Shown here piece by piece: positions 22,924 to 30,819 of a stretch of 44,071 nucleotides of DNA. A program made the position numbers and the translations under genes. The first letter of the stretch is position 1; each line of letters starts with the position of its first letter. Under the pieces are notes generated by a model. That model searched no databases. It worked only from the letters and a program-made list of their open reading frames with translations, and was not told the origin of the DNA. Origin of the DNA: an archaeon GW2011_AR18. Its GTDB lineage: Archaea; Nanobdellota; Nanobdellia; SCGC-AAA011-G17; GW2011-AR18. The stretch spans positions 1 to 44,071 of the forward strand of contig JWKX01000003.1 in the NCBI GenBank assembly GCA_000806155.1, written 5' to 3'.

Positions 22924-23169
22924 TCTTTTTCTATAAGCAGAGAACCAATAATGAGAGTAAGCAGTATAACCCTCTAATTCAAACATAATAACTTTTTTAT
23001 TATTAATATACGCATCTTTAACTTTTTTTACAATATATTCTTTATTTGGAATAACTGGATTAGTAATGACTTTAGATAAACTTCTAATTTCCCAGGAATC
23101 ACGAACTTTAATACTATCACCTTTAGAGATATTCAAAGCATCTTCCAAATCCAATGATTTTTCTTCCAT
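22912..23169 (-). CDS. Small hypothetical beta-rich protein
   Basis: 85 residues from ATG 23169; the longer frame up to 23298 adds a hydrophobic stretch that overlaps the tldD start region and is not used. Sequence alternates short strands: GDSIKVRDSWEIRSL, PNKEYIVKKVKDAYINNKK, VIMFELEGYTAYSHYWFSA. This suggests a small SH3-like or OB-like barrel, fold by inspection only. It shares a short spacer with the divergent tldD gene. Confidence 0.5.
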   Translation of the reverse strand: MEEKSLDLEDALNISKGDSIKVRDSWEIRSLSKVITNPVIPNKEYIVKKVKDAYINNKKVIMFELEGYTAYSHYWFSAYRKRLPD

Positions 23170-23225
23170 GGATATACTCTGAAAAATGGAATTAAAGAAG
23201 TTTGAGTAGAAAAAACCGTAAAAAT

Positions 23226-23235
23226 CTTTATAAAC
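23226..23235 (+). promoter_or_regulatory. TATA box of tldD-tldE
   Basis: CTTTATAAAC is centred ~27 bp ahead of the ATG at 23258 and predicts a leaderless tldD-tldE mRNA. Confidence 0.5.
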
Positions 23236-23257
23236 ATCGAAAATCCAGAATATATTA

Positions 23258-24607
23258 ATGGAAAGTTTCTTGAAATATGCAGAAAAAAAGGGTTGCAACT
23301 ATGTAGAATTAAAGGAATATTCCGGAAATAAAACAAGCATACAATTAGAGAATGATAAGATAAAAGAATTATCAAAAGGAAATGCATTAATGTATGCAGC
23401 AAGAGTAATGTACAAAAATAAAGAGGGATTAGCTTATTCAAACAAAGAGGATTATAAACAATTAATAGATAATGCAATAAAACTAGCTAATAAAAACAGT
23501 AAAATAATAAAAATAGATGAACTGCCGAAGTTAAAAAAATCAATAAAAACAAAATTTAAGATAAATCCAGAAAATATAGACTTGGAAGATAAGAAAAAAG
23601 ATGTCATGAAATTAGATTTAAGAAAAGATTATAAAAAAATAAATTCATTAAGAGTAAATTATAGTGATAATAACAGAAAACTAAAGATAACAACATCAGA
23701 GGGAAGAGAACTAACATGGAATGATAATGTAGTAGGAATAGTATCAGTAGCATATGCAAAAGATGGAAACAGGTTAGAACAATTCTATAAATCAAAAATA
23801 AAACATCAAGGATATGAATTATTCAAGAAAGAAGCTTCTGGAATAGTAAATAACTCAATGGAAATGGCTGAAAAAATGTTACAATCTAAATTAGCTAAAG
23901 GGGGAAATTATCCAGTAATAATAGACCAGGCATTAGGAGGGGTATTCAGCCATGAAGCAGTAGGACATGGATGCGAGGCAGATAATGTATTACAGGGAGC
24001 AACAGTAATGAATGAAAAAATAGGAAAATTAATAGCAAGCACTTCAGTAAATATAATAGATGATGGAAGTTTAGAGGAAGGATACGGATGGACAGCATTT
24101 GATGATGAAGGAGTAGAGGGGCAGAAAACATATCTGATAAGAAATGGATTCTTAGAGGGGTATTTACATACAAGAGAGACAGCATCATTACTTAAGATGA
24201 AACCAACAGGAAATGGGAGAGCAGAAAGCTTAGGGCATAGAGCAATACCAAGAATGACAAACACATATTTTGATAATGGAGATTCAAATTTCAAAGAAAT
24301 GCTAGAAAAAATAAAAGATGGATATTACTTAAAAGGATCATCAGGAGGACAGGTAAATCCATCATCAGGAGAGTTCTTGTTCAATGCACAATACGGATAC
24401 AGAGTAGAGAATGGAGAATTAAAAGAACTAGTAAAAAATGTATCACTGACAGGGAATATACTAACTACGTTAAAGAATATAAGTTTAGTAGCAAAAGATT
24501 TAGAATTTTCACAGGGAGTATGCGGAAAAGACGGACAGCATGCGCCAGTAGGAGATGGAGCGCCACACATAAAAATAGATAAAGCCAGAGTAGGTGGACA
24601 GGAATGA
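23258..24607 (+). CDS. tldD: TldD-family metalloprotease
   Basis: 449 residues, near the usual family length. The zinc-protease motif is GGVFSHEAVGHGCEADN with HEAVGH at 232-237. Other family marks are YPVIIDQALGG before it, the DDEGVEGQKTYLIRNGFLEGYLHTRETA block (quoted in part: DDEGVEGQKTYLI), GRAESLGHRAIPRMTNTYF, and the C-terminal CGKDGQHAPVGDGAPHIKI. TldD is the catalytic half of the TldD/TldE protease that degrades small, unfolded peptides in the cytosol. The stop overlaps the tldE start (ATGA), keeping subunit synthesis in step. Confidence 0.95.
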   Translation: MESFLKYAEKKGCNYVELKEYSGNKTSIQLENDKIKELSKGNALMYAARVMYKNKEGLAYSNKEDYKQLIDNAIKLANKNSKIIKIDELPKLKKSIKTKFKINPENIDLEDKKKDVMKLDLRKDYKKINSLRVNYSDNNRKLKITTSEGRELTWNDNVVGIVSVAYAKDGNRLEQFYKSKIKHQGYELFKKEASGIVNNSMEMAEKMLQSKLAKGGNYPVIIDQALGGVFSHEAVGHGCEADNVLQGATVMNEKIGKLIASTSVNIIDDGSLEEGYGWTAFDDEGVEGQKTYLIRNGFLEGYLHTRETASLLKMKPTGNGRAESLGHRAIPRMTNTYFDNGDSNFKEMLEKIKDGYYLKGSSGGQVNPSSGEFLFNAQYGYRVENGELKELVKNVSLTGNILTTLKNISLVAKDLEFSQGVCGKDGQHAPVGDGAPHIKIDKARVGGQE

Positions 24608-25908
24608 TAGAAAAAATAGAATCATATATCAAGAAAAAAGGGATAAAAGAGTATGAGATATTCTATGAGAGTTCAGAAAAGACAAGAATGATATTACAAA
24701 GAGATAATATAGATTTCTTAAGCAAAGGATATGTAGATGGAATAGGGATAAGAGTATGCATAGATAAAAAATTAGGATTCAGCAGTACAATAGATATAAA
24801 AAATTATGAAAAATGTGTTGATGAAGCAATAAAAATCTCTAAATTAAACAATAGAGATGAAAAATTTATGAGATTCAATGATGCTAGAATAAAATCAACT
24901 AATAAAATATTTTATGATAAAAAGTTAATAACTAAAGATATAGCATATATGAGTAAATATTTCAAAGATTATATAAAAATAGTAAAAAATACTGATAAAG
25001 ATATAAAACTAAACAGCGGAGGATTTGAGAAATCAACAAGGACAAGAAAAATAATAAATTCAGAAGGAATAAACTTAGAAAGTAAAAGCTGCAATAATAC
25101 ATTCTGGAGCGAGTTGATGAAATCAAAAGAGAATACATTAGGATTCGGAGAGAGAGAAAAAACATTATTAAAACCAGAAAAAGCAAAAGAGCATGTAAAA
25201 AGATTAATTGAATGCGAGAAGAAAAATACTCCAGAAACTACTAATATAAATCTAGTATTACATCCAGAAGCATTATCAGAATTATTAGGGGAGATATTTC
25301 TAGATGCAATAGATGCAGAATCAATACAATCAAAAAAATCAATATTACAGGATAAATTGAACAAGAAAATATTCCATAAAGATATAACAATAATAGATGA
25401 TTCAATAACTAAAAATTTAATATTCTCAAGAGAATTTGATGATGAGGGAGTAAATTCAAGAAAAACATCAATAGTAGAAAAAGGAGTATTGAAGAATTTC
25501 TTATATGATACTTACCATGCAAACATAGACAATGTTAAATCAACATCAAGTGCATCAAGATCATATGCAAGCATACCATCAATAAGTACAACAAATGTAT
25601 TAATGAAGACAGGAAAGAAAACAGAAGAAAAAATACTAAACTCAGCTGATAAATTAATATATGTAAAAAATCTTATAGGGACACATACAGCAGACAGCAC
25701 AACAGGAGATTTCAGTCTAGGAGTCATGGAAGGACATATCTATGAAAAAGGGGAAATGAAATATGCGGTAAAAGATACAATGATTGCTGGAAATTTCTAT
25801 AAAATAATGAATGATATACTGGAGATAGGGAATAAACAGATACATACAGGTGGGGGAACATATTTACCAATAATATTAACAGGAAAAGTAAAATTAATAG
25901 GAAAGTAA
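24604..25908 (+). CDS. tldE: TldE/PmbA-family protease subunit
   Basis: 434 residues, homologous to TldD but lacking HExxxH; the matching region reads LHPEALSELLGEIF. Family marks include FDDEGVNSRKTSIVEKGVL, STSSASRSYASIPSISTTNV, GTHTADSTTGDFSLGVMEGH and GGGTYLPIILTGKVK. It pairs with TldD to close the proteolytic chamber. It is translationally coupled to tldD by a 4-nt overlap. Confidence 0.93.
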   Translation: MIEKIESYIKKKGIKEYEIFYESSEKTRMILQRDNIDFLSKGYVDGIGIRVCIDKKLGFSSTIDIKNYEKCVDEAIKISKLNNRDEKFMRFNDARIKSTNKIFYDKKLITKDIAYMSKYFKDYIKIVKNTDKDIKLNSGGFEKSTRTRKIINSEGINLESKSCNNTFWSELMKSKENTLGFGEREKTLLKPEKAKEHVKRLIECEKKNTPETTNINLVLHPEALSELLGEIFLDAIDAESIQSKKSILQDKLNKKIFHKDITIIDDSITKNLIFSREFDDEGVNSRKTSIVEKGVLKNFLYDTYHANIDNVKSTSSASRSYASIPSISTTNVLMKTGKKTEEKILNSADKLIYVKNLIGTHTADSTTGDFSLGVMEGHIYEKGEMKYAVKDTMIAGNFYKIMNDILEIGNKQIHTGGGTYLPIILTGKVKLIGK

Positions 25909-25941
25909 AGTTTTATTAATAGAATTTATTTCTAGCAATTT

Positions 25942-26469
25942 ATGGATTTAAATAAATGGAAAAAAATAGAAGAAAAACCAGTATATGAAGGATATCAGAA
26001 AATATATATCAAGAAATTTGAGATGCCTGATGGAAAGATAGGAGAATTTGAGGTAAGAAAATCAAAAGACAGCATAGGAATATTAGCAATAACAAAAGAT
26101 AACAAAGTAATAATCGCAAGAGAGTTCAGAGTAGGAGTAGAAAAAGTATTAGATGAACTGCCAACAGGAATAATGGATGACAAAGAAGAACCAATAGAAG
26201 CAGCAAAAAGAGAATTATTAGAAGAGACAGGATATACAGGAGAATTTGAATTTGTAGCTAAATTCCCAAGATCACCATACGTAACAGGATATACATACTG
26301 CTTTGTAGCTAAAAACTGTGTAAAAATAAAAGAACCAGAAAATGGAGAAAAAGAATACATAGAAGTAGTATTAAAACCATTAGAACAATTCAGAAAAGAA
26401 CTAAAACAACCAAACAACACAATGGTATTAACAGGATATCTAGGATTAGACCATCTAGGATTATTGTAA
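25942..26469 (+). CDS. Nudix hydrolase (ADP-ribose pyrophosphatase-like)
   Basis: 175 residues. The Nudix box is complete: G76 in PTGIMDDKEEPIEAAKREL, then LEETGY (GX5EX7REXXEEXGX). The preceding VIIAREFRVGVEKVLDELP and the following FPRSPYVTGYTYCFVAKNC resemble ADP-ribose pyrophosphatases, where residues about 15 positions after the box help choose ADP-ribose. The predicted reaction is ADP-ribose to AMP and ribose-5-phosphate. It is a single gene 33 bp after tldE. Confidence 0.88.
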   Translation: MDLNKWKKIEEKPVYEGYQKIYIKKFEMPDGKIGEFEVRKSKDSIGILAITKDNKVIIAREFRVGVEKVLDELPTGIMDDKEEPIEAAKRELLEETGYTGEFEFVAKFPRSPYVTGYTYCFVAKNCVKIKEPENGEKEYIEVVLKPLEQFRKELKQPNNTMVLTGYLGLDHLGLL

Positions 26470-26515
26470 AAGTTTATAAGCAAAGTTTAAATATCTAATA
26501 ACTTTAGAATTCTTA

Positions 26516-26926
26516 ATGGATAACTTTAATCTTTTTGGTGTTCTTCCTAAGAAAAAACCTATAAAACGACAAAATGTTATTGATATTTCTAAAAATTTGA
26601 ATATGAATAACTCATTTAATTCAGGATTTAATCCTTATAATTCTAATAAAAAAGTTGATAGAGACTCTAGAAGGACTTTTAGCGTAACCCAACGAAAAGA
26701 ATTAAAATCAACACAAAATAATAAATGTAAAATTTGTGGAATTGAGTTATCAGATGATAATATAGATTATGATCACATAATACCATGGGAAGATGGTGGA
26801 AAAACTATAGTTGCTAATGGACAAGCAATATGTTTAAAATGTCATCGTGAAAAGACACGAAAAGAAAAATTAAAGAAAGTAGACAAAAAAAGAGTGAATA
26901 AAACTACTAATCTTTGGGGTTTTTAA
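26516..26926 (+). CDS. HNH endonuclease
   Basis: 136 residues. The N-terminal ~50 residues are basic and low-complexity, then CKICGIELSDDNIDYDHII (zinc-binding CxxC plus the DH of the HNH core), PWEDGGKTIVANGQAICLKC and HREKT. The Cys4 plus H-N-H set is complete, so it should nick or cut DNA; the target is unknown. The stop codon shares one base with the pth2 start (TAATG), an unusual pairing of a nuclease with a translation gene. Stand-alone HNH proteins can be selfish or repair enzymes. Confidence 0.85.
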   Translation: MDNFNLFGVLPKKKPIKRQNVIDISKNLNMNNSFNSGFNPYNSNKKVDRDSRRTFSVTQRKELKSTQNNKCKICGIELSDDNIDYDHIIPWEDGGKTIVANGQAICLKCHREKTRKEKLKKVDKKRVNKTTNLWGF

Positions 26927-27264
26927 TGAAACAGGCAATAATACTAAGAAAGGATTTAAAATTACCAACAGGAAAAGCAGTAAGTCAAGGAGCGCATGCA
27001 GCAGTAGAAGCTGTATTAAGAAGTGATAAAGAAAAAGTGAAATACTGGAGAGATAATGGAATGCCGAAAATAGTATTAAAAGTAAATGATCTAAAAGAAT
27101 TACAAAAATACAACCAGATAGCAAAAGATAATGGATTAGTAACTGCACTAATAACAGATGCAGGAAGAACAGTTGTTGATAGTGGAACAGTAACGTGTTT
27201 AGCAATAGGACCAGATAAAGAAGAAAAAATAGACAGAGTCATAAAAGAACTAAAATTATATTAA
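26926..27264 (+). CDS. pth2: Archaeal/eukaryal-type peptidyl-tRNA hydrolase Pth2
   Basis: 112 residues from the ATG at 26926, which overlaps the HNH stop; an in-frame TTG at 26914 is not needed. The family is clear from KQAIILRKDLKLPTGKAVSQ, GAHAAVEAVL, GMPKIVLKVNDLKELQ, GLVTALITDAGRTVVDSGTV and TCLAIGPDKEEKIDRV, with the catalytic Lys, Thr and Asp positions intact. It frees tRNA from prematurely released peptidyl-tRNA. The size is the normal ~115 residues. Confidence 0.96.
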   Translation: MKQAIILRKDLKLPTGKAVSQGAHAAVEAVLRSDKEKVKYWRDNGMPKIVLKVNDLKELQKYNQIAKDNGLVTALITDAGRTVVDSGTVTCLAIGPDKEEKIDRVIKELKLY

Positions 27265-27267
27265 TAA

Positions 27268-27885
27268 CTAAGCCTTCTTAGCAAAAACTTCAACCCAATC
27301 ATTCTCTTCATCATTTGATTCAGTAGATTCAATAATGATAAAACCATTAGCAATCAATAAATCATTAAGTTCTTTTTTCTGGTAGAAAGCATAAAACCTT
27401 GGAGTATTATCATATCTCTCTTTTTCAATAATCTCTTCACCATCACCTTTCTTGACAGCAATATATAAAACACCATCTTTCTTAAGAGCATTCGCAAAAT
27501 TCTTAATCAACTTAGGAGCTTCAGACTTAGGAATATCAGCAAGACTAGCCATACACCAAATACCAACAAATTCTTGATTAGATGACATCTCCAAAAGATT
27601 TCCCTTAACTGTCTTAACATCTAGTTTTTTAGCTTCCTCAATCATACCATCAGAAAAATCAACAGAGACAACATCAAAACCTTCATCCTTAAAATAAGCA
27701 GAATCCCTTCCAGCTCCAGAACCAGCATCTAAAATCTTACCTTTTTCAGGAAGCAAAGATATAAAATTATTTAATTGAAACTGCATAATCTTTGATGAAG
27801 TATAATCAGCATAGATTTTTGAGAATTTATTATAAGTCTGAACAGCTAACTGAATCTTTTCCTTTGCAGATAAATCCTTTTCCAT
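27268..27885 (-). CDS. Class I SAM-dependent methyltransferase
   Basis: 205 residues. Motif I is KILDAGSGAGRDSAYF (about 51-66), motif II DVVSVDFSDGMIEEAKK, then VKGNLLEM and FVGIWCMASLADIP in the motif IV position, and KKDGVLYIAVKKGDGEE. This is the UbiE/Methyltransf_11-like small-molecule group, with the N-terminal YNKFSKIYADYTSSK typical for these. Substrate unknown. It is convergent with pth2, 3 bp apart. Confidence 0.82.
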   Translation of the reverse strand: MEKDLSAKEKIQLAVQTYNKFSKIYADYTSSKIMQFQLNNFISLLPEKGKILDAGSGAGRDSAYFKDEGFDVVSVDFSDGMIEEAKKLDVKTVKGNLLEMSSNQEFVGIWCMASLADIPKSEAPKLIKNFANALKKDGVLYIAVKKGDGEEIIEKERYDNTPRFYAFYQKKELNDLLIANGFIIIESTESNDEENDWVEVFAKKA

Positions 27886-27911
27886 TATCTATTTTTTAGT
27901 AATAACAATAT

Positions 27912-28475
27912 TTAAGTCTTTTTATTTTTATACCAAGAATCTTCATTATTTGGAAATTCATACCATATCCTGGCACTAAAAACATCACATATATGAAGAA
28001 AAGCTGCTAATGGAAGTTGCACCCTCTCGAAAGTATCATAGTCATTACCTTCACCTTCAGCATATTTTAATGCGTTAATATGTGTATCATTAAGATTGAA
28101 TCCATATTCTATTATCTTGGATTTTACAAAATCTTTTATAGCAAGATTATTTTTAATTCCTGAAGAATCTTCTAAGTTAACAATCCCCTTCCAAGGTTTT
28201 TCTAAATCATGCAAGAAAGCTACTAATAAAAAATCTTTAATAGAGAAATCCAAATGTCTTAACTTAATTAGATTATTATAGATAACTATACCAATATTAC
28301 AAACTTCTGTAACGTGATCTAAATAACCTCCCACCCATGCTTGATGTTTAGATTTAGAGCCTTTAGCTTTGTTAAAAAGTTCTTTATTATCATTTAACAA
28401 TCTTTTACAACAACTTCTATTTGGTTCATCTATCATCTCTAGTATCTCACTTAAAGAAAAATATCTCGTTTCCAT
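27912..28475 (-). CDS. HD-superfamily phosphohydrolase-like protein
   Basis: 187 residues. HD-type metal ligands appear in order: GGYLDHVTEVCNIG (first His), FLLVAFLHDLEKPWKG (the HD pair), a downstream helix with THINALKYAEGEGNDYD, and LAAFLHICDVFSAR (late His and Asp). HD proteins cleave phosphate esters of nucleotides or nucleic acids. The substrate cannot be read from sequence; there is no GYP motif, so it is not the c-di-GMP phosphodiesterase type. It lies divergently next to a GGDEF gene, with 102 bp between starts, which may or may not be meaningful. Confidence 0.72.
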   Translation of the reverse strand: METRYFSLSEILEMIDEPNRSCCKRLLNDNKELFNKAKGSKSKHQAWVGGYLDHVTEVCNIGIVIYNNLIKLRHLDFSIKDFLLVAFLHDLEKPWKGIVNLEDSSGIKNNLAIKDFVKSKIIEYGFNLNDTHINALKYAEGEGNDYDTFERVQLPLAAFLHICDVFSARIWYEFPNNEDSWYKNKKT

Positions 28476-28577
28476 AAAGATCTAATATGTTAACACTTAA
28501 TAAATTATACTTTCTAAAGTAATATTAACTGGAATATTACAGGAAGACTTATTAATCTATTAATTTAAAATCCTAAT

Positions 28578-29648
28578 ATGCAGATAAAAGAAGAGGTGCG
28601 TGATATCATCTCAAGTCTAGATATAAGAGATATTGCATTCCTATTAGAGAGTTCTTTAAAAATAACAAAACAAAAAATGGCAAATAATATGGCACAGGAA
28701 GCATTAAACTGCCTAAAAAACTATGACCATTTTACTGATCTAGTATTAGAGTTCTATCTATTACAGAATAAAAATCTAAGGTGTTCTGCAATATCTGGAG
28801 TAGACAATGAGACAAGAAATGTCTATATAGGAAGAAGAGTAATGAAAGGGTCAATAATAGCACAATCATTCATAAACAATAAAATAATATTCCATACAGA
28901 ACCAGAGAATGAACCATCAAGAAGAGGAGAGTTCATAACAATAAACAGAATAAAATCATCATTGATAATACCAATAGAGAGACTTGGAGTAATAACAATA
29001 AACAGGTTTGACAGGAAAAAATTCAATCTTCATCATATAAAATTCATAAATATATTCATAAAAGTGATAAAATCATCATTGGAATTAGCAATAGATAATG
29101 AGAAAAACTTCAATGCAGCAATAAGAGACCAATTAACTGGATTATACAACCACGGATATTTTGCTTTTGAATTAAAAAAATATATAGAAAATGCAAGAAG
29201 AGGAAATTATAGTATCAGTCTAATAATGATAGATGTAGATTATTTCAAGAAATATAATGATAATAATGGACATCCAAAAGGAGATGAATTGTTAATAAAA
29301 CTAGGAAAGATATTAAAAGTGAATACAAGGACAGCAGATATAGTGGCAAGATATGGTGGAGAGGAATTTGCAGTAGTATTACACAATGCAAAATTAAAAG
29401 ATGCAGTAAACAAAGCTGAAATATTAAGAAAAGCAGTAGCAGAACATAAATTCTACAATGAAGAAAGCCAACCAGACAAAGATCTAACAATAAGCTTAGG
29501 AGTTGCAAGCTTTCCAGATAATGCAGAAACTACAGAAGATTTAGTAATAAGAGCTGATAAGGCATTATATTATAGCAAGAATAATGGGAAGAATAAAGTA
29601 ACATCATACAGCAAAATAAATCATAAACTCTCAATAATGTCACAATAA
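28578..29648 (+). CDS. GAF-like plus GGDEF diguanylate cyclase
   Basis: 356 residues, cytosolic. Residues ~35-175 look like a GAF sensor (FTDLVLEFYLLQNKNLRCSA, SSLIIPIERLGVITINRF), joined by a helix to a GGDEF domain: RDQLTGLYNHGYF, SLIMIDVDYFKKYNDNNG (metal Asp 219), inhibitory I-site RTAD (251-254), active loop GGEEF (260-264) and DLTISLGVASFPDNAETTEDL. Catalytic and product-inhibition residues are all present, predicting active c-di-GMP synthesis with feedback control. GGDEF proteins are widespread in bacteria and rare in archaea, so this is a probable transfer. No EAL, HD-GYP or PilZ gene is in the window. The 3' end overlaps the convergent glycosyltransferase by 28 bp. Confidence 0.92.
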   Translation: MQIKEEVRDIISSLDIRDIAFLLESSLKITKQKMANNMAQEALNCLKNYDHFTDLVLEFYLLQNKNLRCSAISGVDNETRNVYIGRRVMKGSIIAQSFINNKIIFHTEPENEPSRRGEFITINRIKSSLIIPIERLGVITINRFDRKKFNLHHIKFINIFIKVIKSSLELAIDNEKNFNAAIRDQLTGLYNHGYFAFELKKYIENARRGNYSISLIMIDVDYFKKYNDNNGHPKGDELLIKLGKILKVNTRTADIVARYGGEEFAVVLHNAKLKDAVNKAEILRKAVAEHKFYNEESQPDKDLTISLGVASFPDNAETTEDLVIRADKALYYSKNNGKNKVTSYSKINHKLSIMSQ

Positions 29649-30766
29649 TGTTTCCAAGAATACTTATCTTTTAATTTCTTAATATTAACAGAGAATTCTT
29701 TTTTCTTCTTATTCTTATAAAATCTAATAATAACATCAGCAAGAGCTTTAGGGTTTTTAGATGGAACAACAAAACCAGTCTTATTATTGATAACAAGTTC
29801 AGGAAGACCACCAACATCAGTACAAATAACAGGAGTGTTAAAATTATAAGCAACCTGAATAGGACCTGACTGGGTAGCAGATGTATAAGGAAGAACTAAT
29901 ATATCAGACTTAGAAAAATATTCGCCAACCTTATTATCTGGAACATACTTATCTATAACTTCAATATTATTATTTAAATTTAATTTTTTAATCTCATGAA
30001 AATAAAAACTTTTATTATTCCTAGATTTTCCTGTCAAGAACTTAGTCAATAACTTACTGATAAAACTGTTATTCTCCCAGAACTCACCCACAATCAATAA
30101 TCTAACATTAATCTTTTTAATAATATCAGGCATAGCTCTAATTAAATAAATCAAACCCTTATATTCTCTGATATAACCAAAGAAAAGAATATTATCACTA
30201 TATTTAGAACTAAACTTTATATCAGTTTTAAACATATCATAAACAGGATGGAAACTCAGAATAGTCTTTTTATCACTATTAATCTTAAGAGAATCCTCAA
30301 AATCCTTATTAGAATGAACAATAAAATATTCAACTTTATTAAAAAAAGCTTTCCTTAAGATATTATCCAAAAAAGTACCCTCATGCTGTGAAACATTATG
30401 TGCAATACAAACAATCTTAGATTTAACTTTAATAAAATTAGCTATAGTTGTATAAATAGGAGATACAATAGGAGATAACCAAGTAAAAATAACAATATCA
30501 GGATTAAAATCATTAATAATTTTAGAAGCCTTGAACCAGGAAAAAGGGTTATAAAAATCCAATAAAAAAGTTTCATCATTATTAATCAAATGCTCATCAT
30601 TTTTCTCAACAGGATCAATTGGATAAATAATCTTAGGATATTGTCTCTTCCAACTGATAACTTTGACTTCATTATTTTTAATCAATTCATTTACAAGACT
30701 AGAATTAAAATGAGACAACCCACCTTTGTATGGCGGAACAGAACCAATAACAACAATTTTTTTCAT
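29621..30766 (-). CDS. GT4-family glycosyltransferase
   Basis: 381 residues from ATG 30766 (MKKIVVIGSVPPYKGGLSHF); the frame is open further upstream but runs into the divergent flippase gene, so it is not used. GT-B layout: N-terminal GGLSHFNSSL and a donor-domain KYSDNILFFGYIREYKGLIYL, LLIVGEF, then the nucleotide-sugar binding YFSKSDILVLPYTSATQSGP followed by VICTDVGGLPELV (E-x7-E type). It transfers a sugar from an NDP donor during surface glycan building. A shared palindromic TATA box serves it and the flippase. Confidence 0.9.
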   Translation of the reverse strand: MKKIVVIGSVPPYKGGLSHFNSSLVNELIKNNEVKVISWKRQYPKIIYPIDPVEKNDEHLINNDETFLLDFYNPFSWFKASKIINDFNPDIVIFTWLSPIVSPIYTTIANFIKVKSKIVCIAHNVSQHEGTFLDNILRKAFFNKVEYFIVHSNKDFEDSLKINSDKKTILSFHPVYDMFKTDIKFSSKYSDNILFFGYIREYKGLIYLIRAMPDIIKKINVRLLIVGEFWENNSFISKLLTKFLTGKSRNNKSFYFHEIKKLNLNNNIEVIDKYVPDNKVGEYFSKSDILVLPYTSATQSGPIQVAYNFNTPVICTDVGGLPELVINNKTGFVVPSKNPKALADVIIRFYKNKKKKEFSVNIKKLKDKYSWKHYCDIIESL

Positions 30767-30786
30767 AATAATAAAACCATTATAAA

Positions 30787-30798
30787 GATTTAAATACC
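30787..30798. promoter_or_regulatory. Palindromic TATA element between divergent glycosyltransferase and flippase genes
   Basis: GATTTAAATACC holds the symmetric ATTTAAAT centred at 30791.5. The minus-strand ATG (30766) is ~26 bp away and the plus-strand ATG (30820) ~28 bp away, so one TATA box could direct leaderless transcripts both ways. Confidence 0.45.
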
Positions 30799-30819
30799 TT
30801 ATTATAAATTTAAAAATCA

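Noticed and set aside
23170-23298. N-terminal extension of the small protein at 22912-23169
   Set aside because: It would overlap the tldD start and promoter and adds a Phe-rich antisense-like stretch.
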